Below are positions 32,717-41,556 of a stretch of DNA of 64,000 nt, one piece after another. Origin of the DNA: CAYIHX01 sp964363305 (GTDB taxonomy: Bacteria; Bdellovibrionota; UBA1018); NCBI GenBank assembly GCA_964363305.1, contig CAYIHX010000002.1:62001-126000 (forward strand), read 5' to 3'. Made by a program: the position numbers and the translations under genes. Position 1 is the stretch's first letter, and the number at the start of each line of letters is the position of its first letter. The notes below the pieces were generated by a model. It worked only from the letters and a program-made list of their open reading frames with translations. It ran no database searches and had not been told where the DNA came from.

Positions 32717-35132
32717 AAATCAAGAAACGAAATTGGGTGACTATTCTGCTGATCAAATTAAAATTTTGGAAGGTCTTGACGCAGTTAGAAAACGTCCCGG
32801 AATGTATATCGGCGATACAGGGACACGTGGGTTACATCACTGTGTGTACGAGATCGTTGATAATTCAATCGACGAGGCACTGGCTGGATTCGCAAAAAAG
32901 ATCTCCATTGTAATTCATGTCGATAACAGCGTTAGCGTGGAGGACGATGGCCGAGGAATTCCAATCGGCATGCATAGTTCAGGGCTGTCGGCTGTAGAAG
33001 TAGTGATGACAAAGCTTCACGCTGGAGGCAAATTTAACGAAGAAGGTGGTGCATATAAGGTTTCCGGAGGGCTACATGGCGTAGGCGCGTCCGTCGTGAA
33101 TGCGCTGTCGGAGGTCATGCATACGGAGGTCAGACAAGGCGGAAAAATATATCGACAGACCTTTAAAAAAGGTGTGGCCCAACACCCGTTAAAGGAAATG
33201 GGTCCGACGGAAAAACGTGGAACGCTTCAAACGTTTAAACCGGACCCAGAAATTTTTAATACGATCGAATTCAATACGGATACGCTCGCTACGCGTCTGC
33301 GAGAACTTGCTTTTTTAAATCCAGGAATAGCAATTAGCATCTCGGACGAACGGGTAGAGCCTGCGAAAGTACAAGATTTTTGCTTTGAGGGCGGACTGCT
33401 TCAGTTCGTTGAGTTCATCAACAGGTCGAAGCAAAAGATTCATTCCGAAGTCATTTCCGTATCGGGGACTAAGGATGGAGTTAGTGCGGAAGTCGCAATG
33501 CAATGGAACGACTCGTACACAGAAACAGTTTCTTCATACGTAAATAACATTAATACGATTGAAGGCGGAACTCATGTCTCGGGTTTCAGAACAGCTTTAA
33601 CTCGGGTCATAAATAAGTACGCCACGGATTCTGGGCTCGCGAAGCAAATGAAGGAGTCTTTGCAAGGGGATGATATTCGCGAGGGATTGGCCTGTGTAAT
33701 CAGCGTTAAAGTCCCGGTTCCTCAGTTTGAAGGCCAAACAAAAACCAAGCTTGGAAATGGGGAAATCGAAGGATTCATAAATACGTTGCTGTACGAAAAA
33801 CTGACTACCTATTTCGAACAGCATCCCGCAGTGGCGAAAAAGGTGGTTCAAAAGGGGATCGACTCGGCCTTGGCCCGGATCGCAGCACGGAAGGCACGTG
33901 ATCTCACGCGCCGAAAGACCGCGCTTGATTGGAGTGGCTTACCTGGAAAGATGGCCGACTGTCAGGAAAAGGATCCTGCGCTTTGCGAAATTTTCCTAGT
34001 TGAGGGGGACAGCGCAGGGGGTTCCGCCAAACAGGGACGTGATCGTAAGAATCAGGCTATTCTTCCTTTGAAGGGAAAAATTTTAAACGTCGAAAAAGCG
34101 CGATTCGATAAAATGCTCTCTTTCGAAGAAATCAAGGTACTCATCACTGCGTTGGGTGCTGGGATTGGTCGAGATGATTTTGATATCAACAAGCTAAGAT
34201 ATCACAAGATCGTAATCATGACCGACGCAGATGTTGATGGCTCCCATATCCGGACTCTTCTTCTCACTTTCTTTTATCGTCAGATGAGAGAAATTGTGGA
34301 ACGGGGATATCTCTACATTGCCCAGCCGCCTCTGTATAAAGTTAAGAAGGGCCAGAAAGAGCGATATCTTAAAAATGAATCCGAGCTTTCCGAGTATTTG
34401 CTCACGTCCGGACTTGAATCCTGCACGGTAACTGGAAAACGTGGAATTCTTGCACTGAGTGAGGTCACCGCGGCCTTGAAAGCGGCTGCGAGGTTTACGA
34501 AAGGAATTGAGCGGGTTGCGCGTCGTCTGCACCCGCGGGTGATGAGGGAGCTCATATATCGCGGTGTAAATTCCGCGACGCTTCTTGATCAGTCAAAATT
34601 TGAAGCTGCCCTGAAGGAAATTGCGGTGATTTGCCAACGGGAAAACATTCATTTTTCGTTTTCAGTGGCCAAAGACAACGAAAAAGGCACCTTTTTCGCA
34701 ACAGTCGAGAACGTTATCAATGGAGCGAAGCGCATAGCCCCTTTGAGTTCAACCGTTTTTGATTCGCTGGAATGGGAAGAGCTGACGAAGCATTACCAGG
34801 CGATGCAGACGCTTGGTAATGCGCCATTTAAGCTGAACATCGAGGGTAAGGAGACGATCGAGCATCAGTCGGTGGAAGAGCTTGCTCAAGCGGTGACTGA
34901 ACGGGCGAAGTCAGGCTTAGGGGTTCAGCGATACAAAGGCCTAGGAGAAATGAACCCTGAACAGCTTTGGGAAACTACGATGGATCCGACTAAGCGCATG
35001 TTGTTGCGGGTTTCGGTTGACGATGCCGTCGAGGCAGACAGCGTTTTTTCGATATTAATGGGGGATCAGGTAGAACCTCGACGTCAGTTTATTGAGGAGA
35101 ATGCCCTTCGAGTAAGGAACCTCGACATATGA
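32709..35132 (+). CDS. gyrB: DNA gyrase subunit B
   Basis: From the ATG at 32709 the protein has 807 residues: IKILEGLDAVRKRPGMYIGDT, the ATP-binding VDNSIDEALAG and DGRGIPIG, GGLHGVGASVVNAL, then the TOPRIM motif EGDSAGGSAKQGRDR and DADVDGSHIRTLLLT. Length matches Gram-negative GyrB with its extra domain, and the end is QRYKGLGEMNPEQLWETTMDP followed by FIEENALRVRNLDI. GyrB provides ATPase and metal-binding functions of gyrase. It overlaps recF by eight bases. An upstream in-frame ATG (32622) lies within recF and was not used. Confidence 0.97.
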   Translation: MSENQETKLGDYSADQIKILEGLDAVRKRPGMYIGDTGTRGLHHCVYEIVDNSIDEALAGFAKKISIVIHVDNSVSVEDDGRGIPIGMHSSGLSAVEVVMTKLHAGGKFNEEGGAYKVSGGLHGVGASVVNALSEVMHTEVRQGGKIYRQTFKKGVAQHPLKEMGPTEKRGTLQTFKPDPEIFNTIEFNTDTLATRLRELAFLNPGIAISISDERVEPAKVQDFCFEGGLLQFVEFINRSKQKIHSEVISVSGTKDGVSAEVAMQWNDSYTETVSSYVNNINTIEGGTHVSGFRTALTRVINKYATDSGLAKQMKESLQGDDIREGLACVISVKVPVPQFEGQTKTKLGNGEIEGFINTLLYEKLTTYFEQHPAVAKKVVQKGIDSALARIAARKARDLTRRKTALDWSGLPGKMADCQEKDPALCEIFLVEGDSAGGSAKQGRDRKNQAILPLKGKILNVEKARFDKMLSFEEIKVLITALGAGIGRDDFDINKLRYHKIVIMTDADVDGSHIRTLLLTFFYRQMREIVERGYLYIAQPPLYKVKKGQKERYLKNESELSEYLLTSGLESCTVTGKRGILALSEVTAALKAAARFTKGIERVARRLHPRVMRELIYRGVNSATLLDQSKFEAALKEIAVICQRENIHFSFSVAKDNEKGTFFATVENVINGAKRIAPLSSTVFDSLEWEELTKHYQAMQTLGNAPFKLNIEGKETIEHQSVEELAQAVTERAKSGLGVQRYKGLGEMNPEQLWETTMDPTKRMLLRVSVDDAVEADSVFSILMGDQVEPRRQFIEENALRVRNLDI

Positions 35133-36151
35133 GGTTTTCTAAAATTTCCGGTTTGGGTGCCTTTGTTCCGGAACGAGTCATAAGAAATGAAGACCTCGCA
35201 CAAATGATGGACACCTCTGATGAGTGGATTCAGCAGAGAACCGGGATTCGTCAGCGCCACTGGGTAGAAGGAAAAACATCAACCTCTGATTTGGGGCTCG
35301 AAGCGGCGAAGTTGGCGCTTTCGGATGCCGGAATTTCTGCGCGTGAGCTCGACCTGATCATTTTTGCGACTCTGAGTCCGGATCATGAATTTCCGGGGAC
35401 CGGTTGTTTTCTTCAAAGCAAACTGGGCGTTCCTGGAATTGCGGTTCTGGATATCCGGCAACAGTGCACTGGATTTATTTACGGACTTTCCGTTGCGGAT
35501 CAATTTATTCGTTCAGGGATGTATTCCAGGGCACTTCTCGTTGGCGCGGAGGTTCATTCTAAGGGGCTAGATCGGACACCGAACGGGCGCGATGTTTCAG
35601 TGCTTTTTGGAGACGGCGCGGGCGCCGTGGTCATCTCTGGCTATGACGGCGTGGAAACAAATGTGGCTGGGACTCAGGAAGGGAGGATCTTTTCGACGCA
35701 CCTTCATGCTGACGGGGATTACGCCAGAGAGCTGTGGATTGATGCACCGACCATGGCTGGATCTGGGGATAATTTGACTCATGCGATGCTGGATGAGGGC
35801 CGCCATTTTCCAAAAATGAACGGAAGAACCGTGTTCATGCACGCGGCAAAAAGAATGCCGGAGGCGATTCTCGAGGCCCTTGCGAAGAACTCGGTGGAGA
35901 TTGCCGACGTTGACCTTTTTGTGCTGCATCAAGCGAATGCACGGGTCAACGACATGGTTGGAAAGCAGCTAGGGATACCGCCCGAAAAGGTCTTTAATAC
36001 GATCGATCGTTTTGGAAATACAACGGCCGCGACGATTCCTCTTGGCTTGTTTGAGGCAAGAAAGGCAAACGTTCTCCGGCCTGGAATGCTTGTCTGCTCG
36101 GCTGCATTTGGAAGTGGTTTTACCTGGGGCTCGGCACTTTACCGCTGGTGA
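35129..36151 (+). CDS. fabH: Beta-ketoacyl-ACP synthase III (FabH-like)
   Basis: The 340-residue protein has the KAS III order: MDTSDEWIQQRTGIRQRHW, the active-site Cys113 in DIRQQCTGFIYGL, VLFGDGAGAVV, the catalytic His in VLHQANARV, Asn in RFGNTTAATIPLGL, and SAAFGSGFTWGSAL. KAS III condenses acetyl-CoA with malonyl-ACP to start fatty acid synthesis. The QQC around the active site differs from the common AAC of classical FabH, so a specialised starter unit cannot be excluded. It starts within the gyrB stop (ATGA) and is followed by gyrA after 17 bases, an unusual location with no fab gene nearby. Confidence 0.92.
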   Translation: MRFSKISGLGAFVPERVIRNEDLAQMMDTSDEWIQQRTGIRQRHWVEGKTSTSDLGLEAAKLALSDAGISARELDLIIFATLSPDHEFPGTGCFLQSKLGVPGIAVLDIRQQCTGFIYGLSVADQFIRSGMYSRALLVGAEVHSKGLDRTPNGRDVSVLFGDGAGAVVISGYDGVETNVAGTQEGRIFSTHLHADGDYARELWIDAPTMAGSGDNLTHAMLDEGRHFPKMNGRTVFMHAAKRMPEAILEALAKNSVEIADVDLFVLHQANARVNDMVGKQLGIPPEKVFNTIDRFGNTTAATIPLGLFEARKANVLRPGMLVCSAAFGSGFTWGSALYRW

Positions 36152-36168
36152 GGAAGTAGATATCGACT

Positions 36169-38670
36169 ATGGAACAGACACCGGATACGTCAGACAAAAA
36201 TACGACGGTAGTAAAAATTGAAGACGAGATGCGAGGCGCCTATCTAGACTATGCGATGAGCGTGATCGTAGGTCGCGCGCTCCCTGATGTTCGAGACGGA
36301 TTGAAACCAGTTCACCGACGTGTGCTTTATGCGATGTATGATCTGGGAAATTACTTCAATAAGCCTTACAAAAAGTCGGCTCGCGTGGTCGGGGATGTGA
36401 TTGGTAAATATCATCCGCATGGGGACACGGCCGTGTACGACGCGATTGTCCGTATGGCGCAGGGATTTTCAATGCGTTACCCCCTGGTGGATGGCCAAGG
36501 GAATTTCGGCTCGGTTGACGGGGACACTGCTGCCGCAATGCGCTATACCGAAGTCAGGATGGCTAAGGTGGCAGACGAGCTGCTTTCCGATCTCGACAAG
36601 GAGACGGTCGACTTCGGGCCCAACTACGACGACAGCCTCACTGAACCTAGGGTTCTACCCTCTCGGATACCCAATCTCCTCGTGAATGGTTCTTCAGGAA
36701 TCGCCGTTGGGATGGCGACAAGTATTCCGCCACATAATCTTTTGGAAGTTGTGGAGGCGTGTATTGCGTTGGTTGATGATCCTTCGCTCGATACTGACGC
36801 GGTATTGAAGTATGTAAAAGGGCCCGACTTTCCTACGGCGGGAATTGCCTTTGGTGGAGCAGCATTGCGTAACGCCTATAAGACGGGTCGTGGCCAGGTA
36901 ACGATGCGTGGTCGCGCCGAGATTGAGCTCTTTAAAGGAGAACGCGAGCGGATTATCGTGACGGAGTTACCGTATCAGGTGAACAAAGCGCGATTGATAG
37001 AGAAGATTGCTGATTTAGTGAAAGAGAAGCGGCTCGAAGGAATTTCTGATTTGCGAGACGAGTCGGATCGCAAGGGGATGCGAATCGTCATCGAGATTAA
37101 AAAGAACGAAAATTCTAATGTAATCTTGAACCAGCTCTACAAGCTGACCCAGCTGCAGGACAGCTATGGAATCATGCTTCTGGCTATTCATCAGAATCAG
37201 CCGAAGATCTTTAACCTGCGTGATATGATCTGGGCGTTCATTGAACATCGGAAAGACGTTGTTGTCCGCCGGACGATATTTGAACTCAAGAAGGCCGAGG
37301 CTCGAGCCCACATTTTGGAAGGTCTGAAACGTGCCGTAGAGAGCATCGACCAGATTATCGCGCTAATTAAGAGTTCGAAGGGGCCGGATGAGGCTCGTCT
37401 TTCTTTGATTTCTCAATTTGCGTTCACGGAAATTCAATCTCAGGCGATTCTCGACATGCGTCTCCAGAGATTGACGGGTCTGGAGCGGGATAAAGTCATT
37501 GAGGAGTATCACCAAATTCTCAACTTGATTGAAGAGCTAAAAAAGATATTGGGTAGCGAGCGGCTTGTTTATCAGGTCGTTCGTGCGGAGCTCGTTGAAG
37601 TGCAGGAGCGTTGTGGCGACAAACGACGCACTGAGATCATGATCGATGAAGCAAGTGACTTCGAGGTTGAAGACCTCATTGCGGACGAAGATGCGCTCGT
37701 TTCCATCACGCATACGGGATATATCAAGCGCTCGGATCCGAGCCTGTTTAGGTCACAGAATCGGGGCGGAAAGGGCGTTCGGGCAGTAGCCACTGGCGAC
37801 GAGGATTTTGTCACGGCGATCTATAAAACAAACACTTTGGCGAACCTGCTCGTGTTCTCCGATCGAGGAAAGGTTTACCGTCTAAAGGTCTATAAGGTTC
37901 CGGAGTCTAGCCGGACGGCGAAGGGCAAGGCGATCGTGAATCTCGTGGGCATGCAGGCCGGCGAGAAGATCAGGGCGATCTTACCGGTGAAGGAGTTTAA
38001 GGAAAACGAGTATATTATTACAGCAACTAAAAACGGCGTAATAAAGAAAACCGCATTGAGTGAGTATGGTCACATCAAGAGTTCCGGAATTACTGCGGTG
38101 GTCATCGAAGAAGGCGATGAGCTTGTTTCTGCGAAACTTACCTACGGAAAAAACCACATCTTCCTTTGTTCCTCCGAGGGGATGTCGATTCGGTTCTCGG
38201 AGGAGGATGTCCGTACAACGGGGCGTGCGACTCGCGGCGTAGGTGGCATGGACCTAGGTGCGAAAGATCTTGTTGTGGCGATGGAAGTACTTGAGCCAGA
38301 GGATGGAACTCATTCCTATGAGATCCTGACCGTGACTGAAGGGGGTTACGGAAAGCGTACACCTATTGGCGAGTATCGAGAGCAGAGTCGAGCCGGCAAG
38401 GGTATCATCACGATGAAGGTGACGGACAAAAACGGAGCCGTTATGGGCGCCCGGCAGGTGCTTCCTAAGGATGATCTCATGCTGGTTTCGAATAAGGGCC
38501 AGATGATCCGTATTCGGGTCGAGGACATTTCGGAGCAAAGTCGAAATACCACCGGAGTCCGATTGATGGACGTAGCGACTGGAGAGAAGGTCGTTTCGCT
38601 CGAATATTTGGCAGAAAACTCAAGTGGGGACATGCCGACAGATCCTCTAGCCGGCGAAGTGGTTCATTGA
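36169..38670 (+). CDS. gyrA: DNA gyrase subunit A
   Basis: The 833-residue protein has VVKIEDEMRGAYLDYAMSVI, the catalytic Tyr126 in AAAMRYTEVRM, and the quinolone region KYHPHGDTAVYDAIVRM, in which Thr87 takes the place of E. coli Ser83 while Asp91 is the Asp87 equivalent. The C-terminal beta-pinwheel begins with the GyrA-box QNRGGKGVRAV. GyrA cuts and rejoins DNA and wraps it for supercoiling. The final 15 residues are a short acidic tail. It follows fabH and its stop overlaps the next gene's possible TTG start. Confidence 0.97.
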   Translation: MEQTPDTSDKNTTVVKIEDEMRGAYLDYAMSVIVGRALPDVRDGLKPVHRRVLYAMYDLGNYFNKPYKKSARVVGDVIGKYHPHGDTAVYDAIVRMAQGFSMRYPLVDGQGNFGSVDGDTAAAMRYTEVRMAKVADELLSDLDKETVDFGPNYDDSLTEPRVLPSRIPNLLVNGSSGIAVGMATSIPPHNLLEVVEACIALVDDPSLDTDAVLKYVKGPDFPTAGIAFGGAALRNAYKTGRGQVTMRGRAEIELFKGERERIIVTELPYQVNKARLIEKIADLVKEKRLEGISDLRDESDRKGMRIVIEIKKNENSNVILNQLYKLTQLQDSYGIMLLAIHQNQPKIFNLRDMIWAFIEHRKDVVVRRTIFELKKAEARAHILEGLKRAVESIDQIIALIKSSKGPDEARLSLISQFAFTEIQSQAILDMRLQRLTGLERDKVIEEYHQILNLIEELKKILGSERLVYQVVRAELVEVQERCGDKRRTEIMIDEASDFEVEDLIADEDALVSITHTGYIKRSDPSLFRSQNRGGKGVRAVATGDEDFVTAIYKTNTLANLLVFSDRGKVYRLKVYKVPESSRTAKGKAIVNLVGMQAGEKIRAILPVKEFKENEYIITATKNGVIKKTALSEYGHIKSSGITAVVIEEGDELVSAKLTYGKNHIFLCSSEGMSIRFSEEDVRTTGRATRGVGGMDLGAKDLVVAMEVLEPEDGTHSYEILTVTEGGYGKRTPIGEYREQSRAGKGIITMKVTDKNGAVMGARQVLPKDDLMLVSNKGQMIRIRVEDISEQSRNTTGVRLMDVATGEKVVSLEYLAENSSGDMPTDPLAGEVVH

Positions 38671-38684
38671 AGAGGTGGAAGCGG

Positions 38685-39512
38685 ATGTTTTGCTTGAGGT
38701 GCGTGGTTGCACTTGGAGTGGTATTTTCCGTTTCCGCCTGTAGCGTTGACAGCCCAAAGAGTCGCTATATCCTTGCGGAGAAGCTTTGGACGGACGGTAA
38801 CTATCCAGCCGCCGTCACGGAATTTGAGAGAGTGATCGCGAAGGATCCAAATGGCTCCCTGGGCCTTCAAGCTCTTTTTCGCGCAGCGATGACTCAGACC
38901 ATTTACCTGTCTCAGCATGCAGATGCCGTTGAGAAGTTTAAGCGTTATATCGATCGAGCCGAGGAGGTTGAATCGGTCTGGGAGGCGCAGAAGCAGATCG
39001 GTGAAATTCTGTTTTCGAAGACGGAGCAATACGACGCAGCGATTCGCCACTATCGCAATCTATTGAAGCTGAGACCTGACGCGCCAGAAGCCCCTGAGTT
39101 TTTGATGCGGATCGGTCGAGCGAATTTTTTCTTATATCAGTTTGATGCCGCGAAGCAGTCTTTTCAGGAGCTAATTCGGGATTTTCCGAAAGATGAACTG
39201 GTCGAGCGAGCCACGTTAGAGATTGGGAACACTGTATTTTCAAAGGGCGGACTGTCCGCCGTGAAGACGACTCAAGGGGTGGAGACCTATCAGGAAGCGA
39301 TGGATGCATTTCAGGAATTCTTAAAAAAATTCCCGAAGAGTCGGTTCCGGGCGGAAGCGGAGTTTGGCGTCGCCTCCTGTCTTGAGGAGATGGATCAGCT
39401 CGATGAGGCCTATCATGCATACGAGGCACTGCGAGGTCGGTACCCCTCGCCAAATGTGGTTGAGATCAAGTTGGTGAGGATCCGAGAGCGAAAGGAGCAG
39501 AGGAGCCGTTGA
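38685..39512 (+). CDS. TPR-repeat outer-membrane lipoprotein (BamD/YbgF-like)
   Basis: From the ATG at 38685 this is a 275-residue protein with a signal peptide ending in the lipobox VSAC (Cys19). It is followed by tandem TPR-type helical repeats: AEKLWTDGNYPAAVTEFERVI, IGEILFSKTEQYDAAIRHYR, and later LEEMDQLDEAYHAYEALRGRYP. The layout resembles BamD or a CpoB/YbgF-like periplasmic scaffold, though I cannot assign it to either. Most E. coli-type BamD proteins are about 240 residues. A TTG at 38667 overlapping the gyrA stop would add MKRWKR to the n-region, but GAGGTGG before 38685 supports the ATG. The gene precedes the ATP synthase F0 genes in one apparent transcript. Confidence 0.82.
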   Translation: MFCLRCVVALGVVFSVSACSVDSPKSRYILAEKLWTDGNYPAAVTEFERVIAKDPNGSLGLQALFRAAMTQTIYLSQHADAVEKFKRYIDRAEEVESVWEAQKQIGEILFSKTEQYDAAIRHYRNLLKLRPDAPEAPEFLMRIGRANFFLYQFDAAKQSFQELIRDFPKDELVERATLEIGNTVFSKGGLSAVKTTQGVETYQEAMDAFQEFLKKFPKSRFRAEAEFGVASCLEEMDQLDEAYHAYEALRGRYPSPNVVEIKLVRIRERKEQRSR

Positions 39513-39712
39513 ACGAGAACGATTCTAGAAGCTGGGGCCTCGTTGGAATAATAGCCTGGGAGCTTTTGTCCTATCCCGTTGTTCTTGCAGGTTTGACCCG
39601 TTGGCTTTGCACTTTTTTTGGGTGGCCGCGAGTGTTCATCGCGATGAGCGGGTTCCTTGGACTCTTTTTCGGTGTGTATCGGCTCCTGAGGCGGTTTGGG
39701 GAGAGAGAATGA
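39509..39712 (+). CDS. Small two-helix membrane protein, AtpZ/AtpI-like accessory
   Basis: This 67-residue protein starts at a TTG that overlaps the previous stop and follows GAGGAG. It has two hydrophobic helices (residues 9-27 and 41-58) separated by a short RWLCTFFGWPR loop and ends in RRFGERE. Size, topology and position directly before an AtpI-type gene and subunit a match the AtpZ (ATPase gene 1) family, which assists F0 assembly or ion uptake. Sequence identity cannot be judged by eye, so the assignment is positional. Confidence 0.68.
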   Translation: MNENDSRSWGLVGIIAWELLSYPVVLAGLTRWLCTFFGWPRVFIAMSGFLGLFFGVYRLLRRFGERE

Positions 39713-40080
39713 TGGGGAGACCGCTGGCGTACGGTTGGCTGATCTGGGTGGTGCTCGCTTCTGGTCTTCTTTATCTGAGTCCGAAAGGGATGACCGGATT
39801 GGGCCCCTTTCTCTGGGTCGCCGCATGTGTAGGGCTTGATCTCGTATCGCTCCAGGTCTTCTCATCCGTCCTTTTAAGCACCAAGGATCGACAGAGTGCG
39901 TGGGCAGTCCTTGGTGCTATTGCGTTACGCGTCGCGCCATGGGCAGGGATCGCGGGCGCCCTGAAAGTTTTCCCCCCGGCCTTGAATATGTGGCCCCATG
40001 TATTGGGGTGGGCAACGCTTCCCGCGAGTGTTCTTTTGTCTGAAATGGTGACCCGACTATTTTCAGAAAAAAGGGAATGA
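39709..40080 (+). CDS. AtpI-like membrane protein
   Basis: From the ATGATG at 39709 this is a 123-residue protein with four predicted membrane helices (about residues 9-23, 31-50, 65-82 and 94-112). AtpI-family proteins of this size lie just upstream of atpB and help c-ring assembly. It overlaps the preceding small gene in ATGA and follows GGAGAG. The reading frame is open for a further 108 bases upstream, but that part lies inside the previous gene. Family membership is inferred from position and topology. Confidence 0.65.
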   Translation: MMGRPLAYGWLIWVVLASGLLYLSPKGMTGLGPFLWVAACVGLDLVSLQVFSSVLLSTKDRQSAWAVLGAIALRVAPWAGIAGALKVFPPALNMWPHVLGWATLPASVLLSEMVTRLFSEKRE

Positions 40081-40112
40081 CTTTTGAAATCGCTAGTGCG
40101 AAATAGGGGCGT

Positions 40113-40823
40113 ATGTCATCGGGGCACTCTTTTACCTGGTTGGGGCAGATCCCTGGCCTCCATCACATTCCTTCGCACGTCTCTCACTTGGTCTTGGTGG
40201 GAGCGGTGTTGGTCGGGACCACCTGGGTCGCCCGCCGTCAATTGGCGCGCGCTATGGCTCGGCCCGACGGCGGCCTCATCCCAGATGGAACGTTGACCTA
40301 TAAAAACTTTTTCGAGGTCATTGCTGAACAACTTTACCTTTTTACCGAGAGCGTACTGGGGCACCATACTCGCACCTATTTTCCCCTCGTTGGGTCGACG
40401 TTCATTTTGATTTTGACCTGCAATCTTTTGGGTTTGATTCCTGGTTTTTTACCACCAACAGATAATCTCAATACGACACTCGCCTTGGGCCTCGTGTCAT
40501 TTCTTGCATATAATATTGCGGGGCTTCGCGAGCATGGATTCGGATACCTAAAACATTTTCTAGGTCCGGTTCTCTGGCTCGCACCGTTGCTCTTCGTGAT
40601 TGAGATCTTTTCTCACCTTTTTCGGCCCCTCACCTTGGGCCTTCGGTTGCGCGGGAATATCATGGCGGATCACACGATACTCGGTGTGTTCAGCGAGCTC
40701 GTTCCGGTGATTGTGCCGGTGATTTTTTATGGATTTGGCCTTTTCGTGGCCTTTGTTCAGTCGTTTGTGTTTACGCTTTTGACGATGGTTTATATCTCGT
40801 TGGCGGCTGAGCATGACCATTGA
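40113..40823 (+). CDS. atpB: ATP synthase F0 subunit a
   Basis: The 236-residue protein has several membrane helices and the conserved IFSHLFRPLTLGLRLRGNIMADH, which contains the essential Arg of the half-channel, followed by a C-terminal helix with GLFVAFVQSFVFTLLTMVYIS. Subunit a provides the ion path to the c-ring. In many bacteria the equivalent motif is SLRLFGN; here it is GLRLRGN. It starts 30 bases after the AtpI-like gene. The F1 genes lie 30 kb away on the other side of oriC. Confidence 0.95.
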   Translation: MSSGHSFTWLGQIPGLHHIPSHVSHLVLVGAVLVGTTWVARRQLARAMARPDGGLIPDGTLTYKNFFEVIAEQLYLFTESVLGHHTRTYFPLVGSTFILILTCNLLGLIPGFLPPTDNLNTTLALGLVSFLAYNIAGLREHGFGYLKHFLGPVLWLAPLLFVIEIFSHLFRPLTLGLRLRGNIMADHTILGVFSELVPVIVPVIFYGFGLFVAFVQSFVFTLLTMVYISLAAEHDH

Positions 40824-40861
40824 TTGTCATGAATGAAAGTTGTGTAGAAAGGATGAATAGG

Positions 40862-41155
40862 ATGATGATGTTTCGTAAAGTTTTGGCAGTGGTAGGGGTA
40901 TTTGTGGCAGCCTCCCCAGCGTTTGCAGAGGAAGCAGCAGCAGCGACGGCTGGGAACGGATACGTAGCGGTTGGAAAGGCACTTGGGCTGGCGTTGGCGA
41001 TTTTCGGTGGCGCTTTGGGACAGGGCCGTGTTGCTAGCGCTGCTTTGGAGGGGATGGCTCGTAATCCTCAAGCCAAGCTACAAACGCCAATGATTTTGGG
41101 TCTCGCCCTCGTTGAGTCGCTTGTCCTGATGGCGTTCTTGAATCTGTTCTTCTAG
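40862..41155 (+). CDS. atpE: ATP synthase F0 subunit c with cleavable-looking N-terminal signal
   Basis: From the ATG at 40862 the protein has 97 residues. The first 22 (FRKVLAVVGVFVAASPAFA) look like a signal peptide and the mature part is a helical hairpin: GKALGLALAIFGGALGQGRV, the polar loop MARNPQAKLQ, and ALVESLVLMAFLNLFF with the ion-carrying Glu. The Gln in GQGR and the Ser after the Glu match two of the Na+-ligand positions known from Ilyobacter c-rings. Length before processing is longer than the usual 70-90 residues. Several in-frame ATGs occur; AGAAAGG, ending 9 bases before 40862, supports this one. Confidence 0.93.
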   Translation: MMMFRKVLAVVGVFVAASPAFAEEAAAATAGNGYVAVGKALGLALAIFGGALGQGRVASAALEGMARNPQAKLQTPMILGLALVESLVLMAFLNLFF

Positions 41156-41185
41156 GTCCAAGCATATTCCAAAAAGCATTTATAG

Positions 41186-41222
41186 AACGCCCTTGCCTTA
41201 TTGGCTGGGGCGTTTTCTTTTT
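41186..41222 (+). terminator. Rho-independent terminator after atpE
   Basis: AACGCCC (41186-41192) and GGGCGTT (41208-41214) form a seven-base stem with a 15-base loop containing further complementarity, followed by TTCTTTTT. It lies 31 bases after the atpE stop and just before the TRL lipoprotein start, so it ends the F0 operon. Confidence 0.85.
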
Positions 41223-41227
41223 AAAGG

Positions 41228-41545
41228 ATGACAAAACTCATACTGCTGACGGCCTTCCTTTCGAGTGCTTGCATTCTCTGTGGTTGCGCCGGAATGACCG
41301 GTGGCCAGGCAGGCCTCCTTTATCAGAATGTCCTCTACCCGATCGCGGCAACTCCAAATCAGGCGGGAAGCCGAATGGGCGACGCCTGCTCGACCTCTAT
41401 CCTGGGTTGGGTTACGACCGGCGACGCCAGTATTGAGACAGCGAGACGAAACGGGGAGATTACGTTGATCACCTCAGTGGATGCGCATGATTCATCCGTG
41501 CTCGGGGTCTACTCTCGTCACTGTGTGATTGTACGCGGCCGCTAG
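41228..41545 (+). CDS. TRL-family small lipoprotein
   Basis: The 105-residue protein has a lipoprotein signal with lipobox LCGC (Cys20). The mature part follows the TRL-like pattern: GLLYQNVLYPIAATPN, GDACSTSILGWVTTGDASIETARRNG, ITLITSVDAHD and ending VYSRHCVIVRG. TRL-like proteins were named after a locus near tRNA-Leu genes; their function is unknown and they are probably anchored in the outer or inner membrane. It starts only six bases after the terminator and is likely to have its own promoter overlapping the terminator. The stop codon shares the CTAG with the uvrA stop on the other strand. Confidence 0.85.
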   Translation: MTKLILLTAFLSSACILCGCAGMTGGQAGLLYQNVLYPIAATPNQAGSRMGDACSTSILGWVTTGDASIETARRNGEITLITSVDAHDSSVLGVYSRHCVIVRGR

Positions 41546-41556
41546 GGTCCGGCCGC
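41535..41556. repeat. GC-rich inverted repeat spanning the convergent stop codons
   Basis: GCGGCCG (41535-41541) and CGGCCGC (41550-41556) pair perfectly around CTAGGGTC. The CTAG at 41542-41545 provides TAG stop codons for both the TRL lipoprotein (plus) and uvrA (minus). No T-run follows on either strand, so classical termination is not supported, but a hairpin exactly at convergent gene ends may separate the transcripts. Confidence 0.6.

Noticed and set aside
39601..40080. Longer 159-residue start for the AtpI-like gene
   Set aside because: The extra N-terminal part lies inside the preceding small gene; the ATGATG at 39709 has a ribosome site and the usual four-base overlap.
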